64,000 bases of DNA. Origin: Prorocentrum cordatum. Taxonomy: Eukaryota > Sar > Dinophyceae > Prorocentrales > Prorocentraceae. The notes under the pieces were generated by a model. The model worked only from the letters and a program-made list of their open reading frames with translations. It made no database searches and was not told where the DNA came from. Shown one piece after another: positions 61,844 to 64,000 of this stretch. Each line of letters starts with the position of its first letter. Position 1 is the first letter of the stretch. The position numbers and the translations under genes were made by a program. Where the stretch lies: contig CAUYUJ010013892.1 of assembly GCA_963575745.1 (NCBI GenBank), positions 234,594 through 298,593 of the forward strand, in the 5' to 3' direction.

Positions 61844-63786
61844 GCCGAGGGCTGCCTCCTGGGGACTGTCTTCTCGAGGATCTCCAGCAGCTCCTCCTTC
61901 GACTTGCCGCTGAGGAGCTCCACCAGCTCGGACTTCGACTTCGCCGAAAGTCCCTCCTCGAGAGGAGCAACCGAGCCATGTTGGCCCTTCTTGAGGTAGA
62001 AGTTGTAGACGCCCTGCTCGCGATAGACCGGCAGCATCTGGTGCTTCGCCGCCTTCGCCTCCTTCTCGAGCATGCCTACCACGCGCTTGCCGATTGGGCT
62101 CTTCTCGTGGAATATCCAGCCGCCATTGCGGCCCAGGAATGAACACTGTCCAGCTCCTGCTGCCTGCCCCACCGAGATCAACGGCTTGTGCACGTTCGTC
62201 ACGCGTCCCTTGAGCGCTCGTAGCACTCCGTACTCGTCCTCCGCCTTGAGCTGCAAGCTGCCCTCGTCCGGGACGAGCTCACCACTGGCCGTGCGATACG
62301 TGCTGCCGTTGCCCTTCATTCCCGTCGGCGGCGCGAAGCTCCGAGGGAATGCTGAGATAGCTGCACCGCTGTCCCAGTTGAACTTCATCCAGTCGTCCTG
62401 CGCGAAGGGGGAGAGATCGACCGCCGCTGCGCCGCGGCCGCTGCCGCTGGCGAGCTCCAGGCAGTCCAGGCTGCCCATGTCCAGAGCGGCGACCTCCGCT
62501 TCAGGCTCCTCCCCCAGGCTGCCTGCCGCCTTGCCGCCGGCCTTGCCGCCGCGGCTACCGGCTTTACCACCAGCGCTTGCCCCCGTTGCGGATCCAGTTC
62601 CAGCCCTCGAACTCGATCCCTGCTCTTTCTTCCAGCAGTCGGATGCCTTGTGGCCCCATCTCTCGCAGTTCCGACAGTAGCCGTCGAAGCGCCCGCTGGT
62701 GTTTCGAGGTGCCGTGTGCCCTGAACCACGGCCCGAACCCGTCGGGGACGTGCGGGAGCCTGAGTATGATCCGTTCGTCGATTTGCTCTTCCCCTTCGGC
62801 TCCTGAGTCTTGCCTTTCCCTTTGCTCTTGCCGTCCTTGCCCTTGCCTTTGCCTTTGCCCTTCGGGGCTCCGAATGACCCGACGTCCATGTCGTCCGGAT
62901 GATGCGCCCGCGCACGGATCGATGGCTCCTTGATCTTCACGCCGGTCCGAGCCTCCACGATCGTCATCACCTCGTTCAGACTGTCCTGGAACGTTACGAG
63001 CCGATGCTTGTTGAGGACGAGGTGGTTCTCGATGTCCTGAGGCACGAGCATCTCGAGGGCCGCCATCTTGATATCCTCCGGCAGCTCGGCTAGACCATCT
63101 TCTCCTTGGCGGCGTTCGTACCTGCCTATCTGCTGGATCCACTTCTCTAATGCGGATCCCAGCTCATCCGCGCTGCACTTCGGAGGCGAGATGATCGACC
63201 TCAGGATCAGCCTCTTCCTCGGACCTGTCGTCGGATCCCACCTGCGGTGGAGCTTCCGCCAGGCTTCGAGACCGTTCCCATCGGGAGCGCCCGTCACGAG
63301 GTCGTTGCTCTCGCTCCCGTCCGCCGTCGTGCTGATCAGCGCCGCGTACAGCTGGTTGACCTTGGTCTCCAGCTCTGGCACTCCGTCGTGCGCCGCCTGA
63401 GCCCCCGCGATCGTCACGGGGCGTTCGGCTTCTGCAGCCCACCGAAGAACGGGACGGAAACTCTCTCCGTACACGCCGATCACGTAGTTCTCCATCTTGC
63501 GATTCCAAGCGCCGAACTTCTCTTGATCGTCGCCCATCGTCGTGGGCTTGCCAATCCCCTTCGTGTCGACGAGACCGTGAGCGGCTACGCCCGCGCTCGA
63601 CGCGCCTCTGATCTGCTCGCCCATACGCTCGATCGCCTGCGGAATTGCCGCGAGGCCTCCTGCTACTTGCTGCTGAAGCCGCTGATTCTCGCTCTCCAGC
63701 CTCCTCATCTCGTCGGCGGTCTGGCTCATTCGAGCCGCAAACTCCTGCCTCAGCAGTTCGAACTGCTGCCGAACCTGCTCGTCCAT
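61840..63786 (-). CDS. Copia gag-protease
   Basis: 648 residues from ATG at 63786 (MDEQVRQQFELLRQ). The N terminus is coiled-coil-like. The middle is a capsid-type region including KFGAWNRKMENYV and WRKLHRRWDP. A Lys/Gly tract (GKGKGKGKDGKSKGKGK) precedes a CCHC knuckle, CRNCERWGHKASDC (371-384), for RNA binding. An aspartic protease active site WDSGAAISAF (D472) follows, so protease is in the gag frame. The C terminus ends VPRRQPSA-stop (TAA at 61842-61840), just inside the open pol frame. The upstream sequence in the +1 frame is also coding-like, so the true N terminus may be longer. Confidence 0.88.
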   Translation of the reverse strand: MDEQVRQQFELLRQEFAARMSQTADEMRRLESENQRLQQQVAGGLAAIPQAIERMGEQIRGASSAGVAAHGLVDTKGIGKPTTMGDDQEKFGAWNRKMENYVIGVYGESFRPVLRWAAEAERPVTIAGAQAAHDGVPELETKVNQLYAALISTTADGSESNDLVTGAPDGNGLEAWRKLHRRWDPTTGPRKRLILRSIISPPKCSADELGSALEKWIQQIGRYERRQGEDGLAELPEDIKMAALEMLVPQDIENHLVLNKHRLVTFQDSLNEVMTIVEARTGVKIKEPSIRARAHHPDDMDVGSFGAPKGKGKGKGKDGKSKGKGKTQEPKGKSKSTNGSYSGSRTSPTGSGRGSGHTAPRNTSGRFDGYCRNCERWGHKASDCWKKEQGSSSRAGTGSATGASAGGKAGSRGGKAGGKAAGSLGEEPEAEVAALDMGSLDCLELASGSGRGAAAVDLSPFAQDDWMKFNWDSGAAISAFPRSFAPPTGMKGNGSTYRTASGELVPDEGSLQLKAEDEYGVLRALKGRVTNVHKPLISVGQAAGAGQCSFLGRNGGWIFHEKSPIGKRVVGMLEKEAKAAKHQMLPVYREQGVYNFYLKKGQHGSVAPLEEGLSAKSKSELVELLSGKSKEELLEILEKTVPRRQPSA

Positions 63787-64000
63787 GCTTGACAGCGTGT
63801 CTCTCGGCGAGCTCCTCCCGGCTTTCAGCTATCTCCTGCCTCGTACGCTCGAGGTCCGTGATCCTGCCTAGGACTTCCTTCTGCGCTCTCTCGACGACGT
63901 CTGATGAGTTCTCCGAAGGGTGGTCCTCGATGTGCGCGAGGTCACGGAGCTTGTTGCCAGTCTCCCTCAAGTCGTGCTTGAACTGGAGGGCCTTGCGCCT
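63787..64000 (-). pseudogene. Coding-like 5' extension of copia gag, out of frame, cut by window edge
   Basis: The minus frame from 64000 is open and reads RRKALQFKHDLRETGNK...ITDLERTRQEIAESREELAERHAVK, a heptad-like coiled coil matching the style of the gag N terminus. It stays one base out of frame with gag: AAG, C, ATG at the junction. Either a one-base lesion broke a longer gag or an upstream ORF is joined by +1 shift. Confidence 0.5.

Larger units (their letters stand above)
57180..64000 (-). mobile_element. Ty1/copia-type LTR retrotransposon, right edge cut by the window
   Basis: Gag, protease, integrase, RT and RNase H in that order, on the minus strand. Integrase before RT is the copia order. 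No LTR pair is visible: the 5' LTR would lie beyond 64000 and no direct repeat can be matched at the 3' side. Downstream of pol are a GCCTGGCCG/CGGCCAGGC stem-loop (about 57113-57136) and unique sequence, so the 3' boundary is uncertain. Confidence 0.88.

Noticed and set aside
57000-64000. LTR pair for the copia element
   Set aside because: No direct repeat between the 3' flank and the 5' side could be matched; the 5' LTR would lie outside the window.

Overview
The window is nuclear DNA of a dinoflagellate. The main evidence is an exact genomic copy of the dinoflagellate trans-spliced leader (DinoSL, minus strand, 7692-7713) at the 5' end of a LINE-type retrotransposon. Supporting signs are the LINE and Ty1/copia proteins, a host-type gene with a GC-AG intron, very high GC content, and dense (GGA/TCC)n, (TG)n, (CAT)n and (TA)n arrays. 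The species cannot be settled from the sequence; the GC richness would suit a Prorocentrum-like genome, but that is a guess. No bacterial gene, operon, CRISPR array, rRNA or tRNA was recognised.

Layout. 1-1434 is mostly GGA/CTC microsatellite. 1435-7713 is a full-length non-LTR retrotransposon on the minus strand (ORF1 with a Cys-rich ribbon; ORF2 with endonuclease, reverse transcriptase, RNase H and C-terminal Cys motifs). It is bounded by a relict spliced leader, a five-base A tail and GGA microsatellite on both sides. 7714-19800 holds no recognisable gene: a 300-bp tandem duplication, a 90-bp minisatellite (about 9935-11305), a GT array, and several palindromic TIR elements. 19800-23177 (minus) is the only convincing host gene, an ankyrin-repeat protein with three exons. 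Its first intron is largely a TIR element and its second is a 2.3-kb GC-AG intron full of simple repeats. 23178-47190 is repeat-dominated: (TTGCATTGC)n-type arrays, degenerate CAAGAGGCC arrays, a 2.7-kb fold-back (35741-38484), and many short TIR elements, some inserted in each other. 47195-56635 contains three copies of a higher-order repeat with a fixed internal order. 57299-64000 is a Ty1/copia retrotransposon on the minus strand (gag-protease, integrase, RT, RNase H), cut by the right edge of the window.

Working picture. Apart from the ankyrin gene, the coding capacity is retrotransposon. The rest is made largely of short non-autonomous inverted-repeat elements. I named these families A, B, C, E, F, G, H, I, J, N and R; D, K, L, P and M are other dispersed repeats. 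Families C, E, F and R appear to share TCGG...CCGA ends and 5-bp target duplications, and nested insertions give a relative insertion order. Most long open frames in the window are by-products of stop-free GC-rich repeats and are not annotated as genes.
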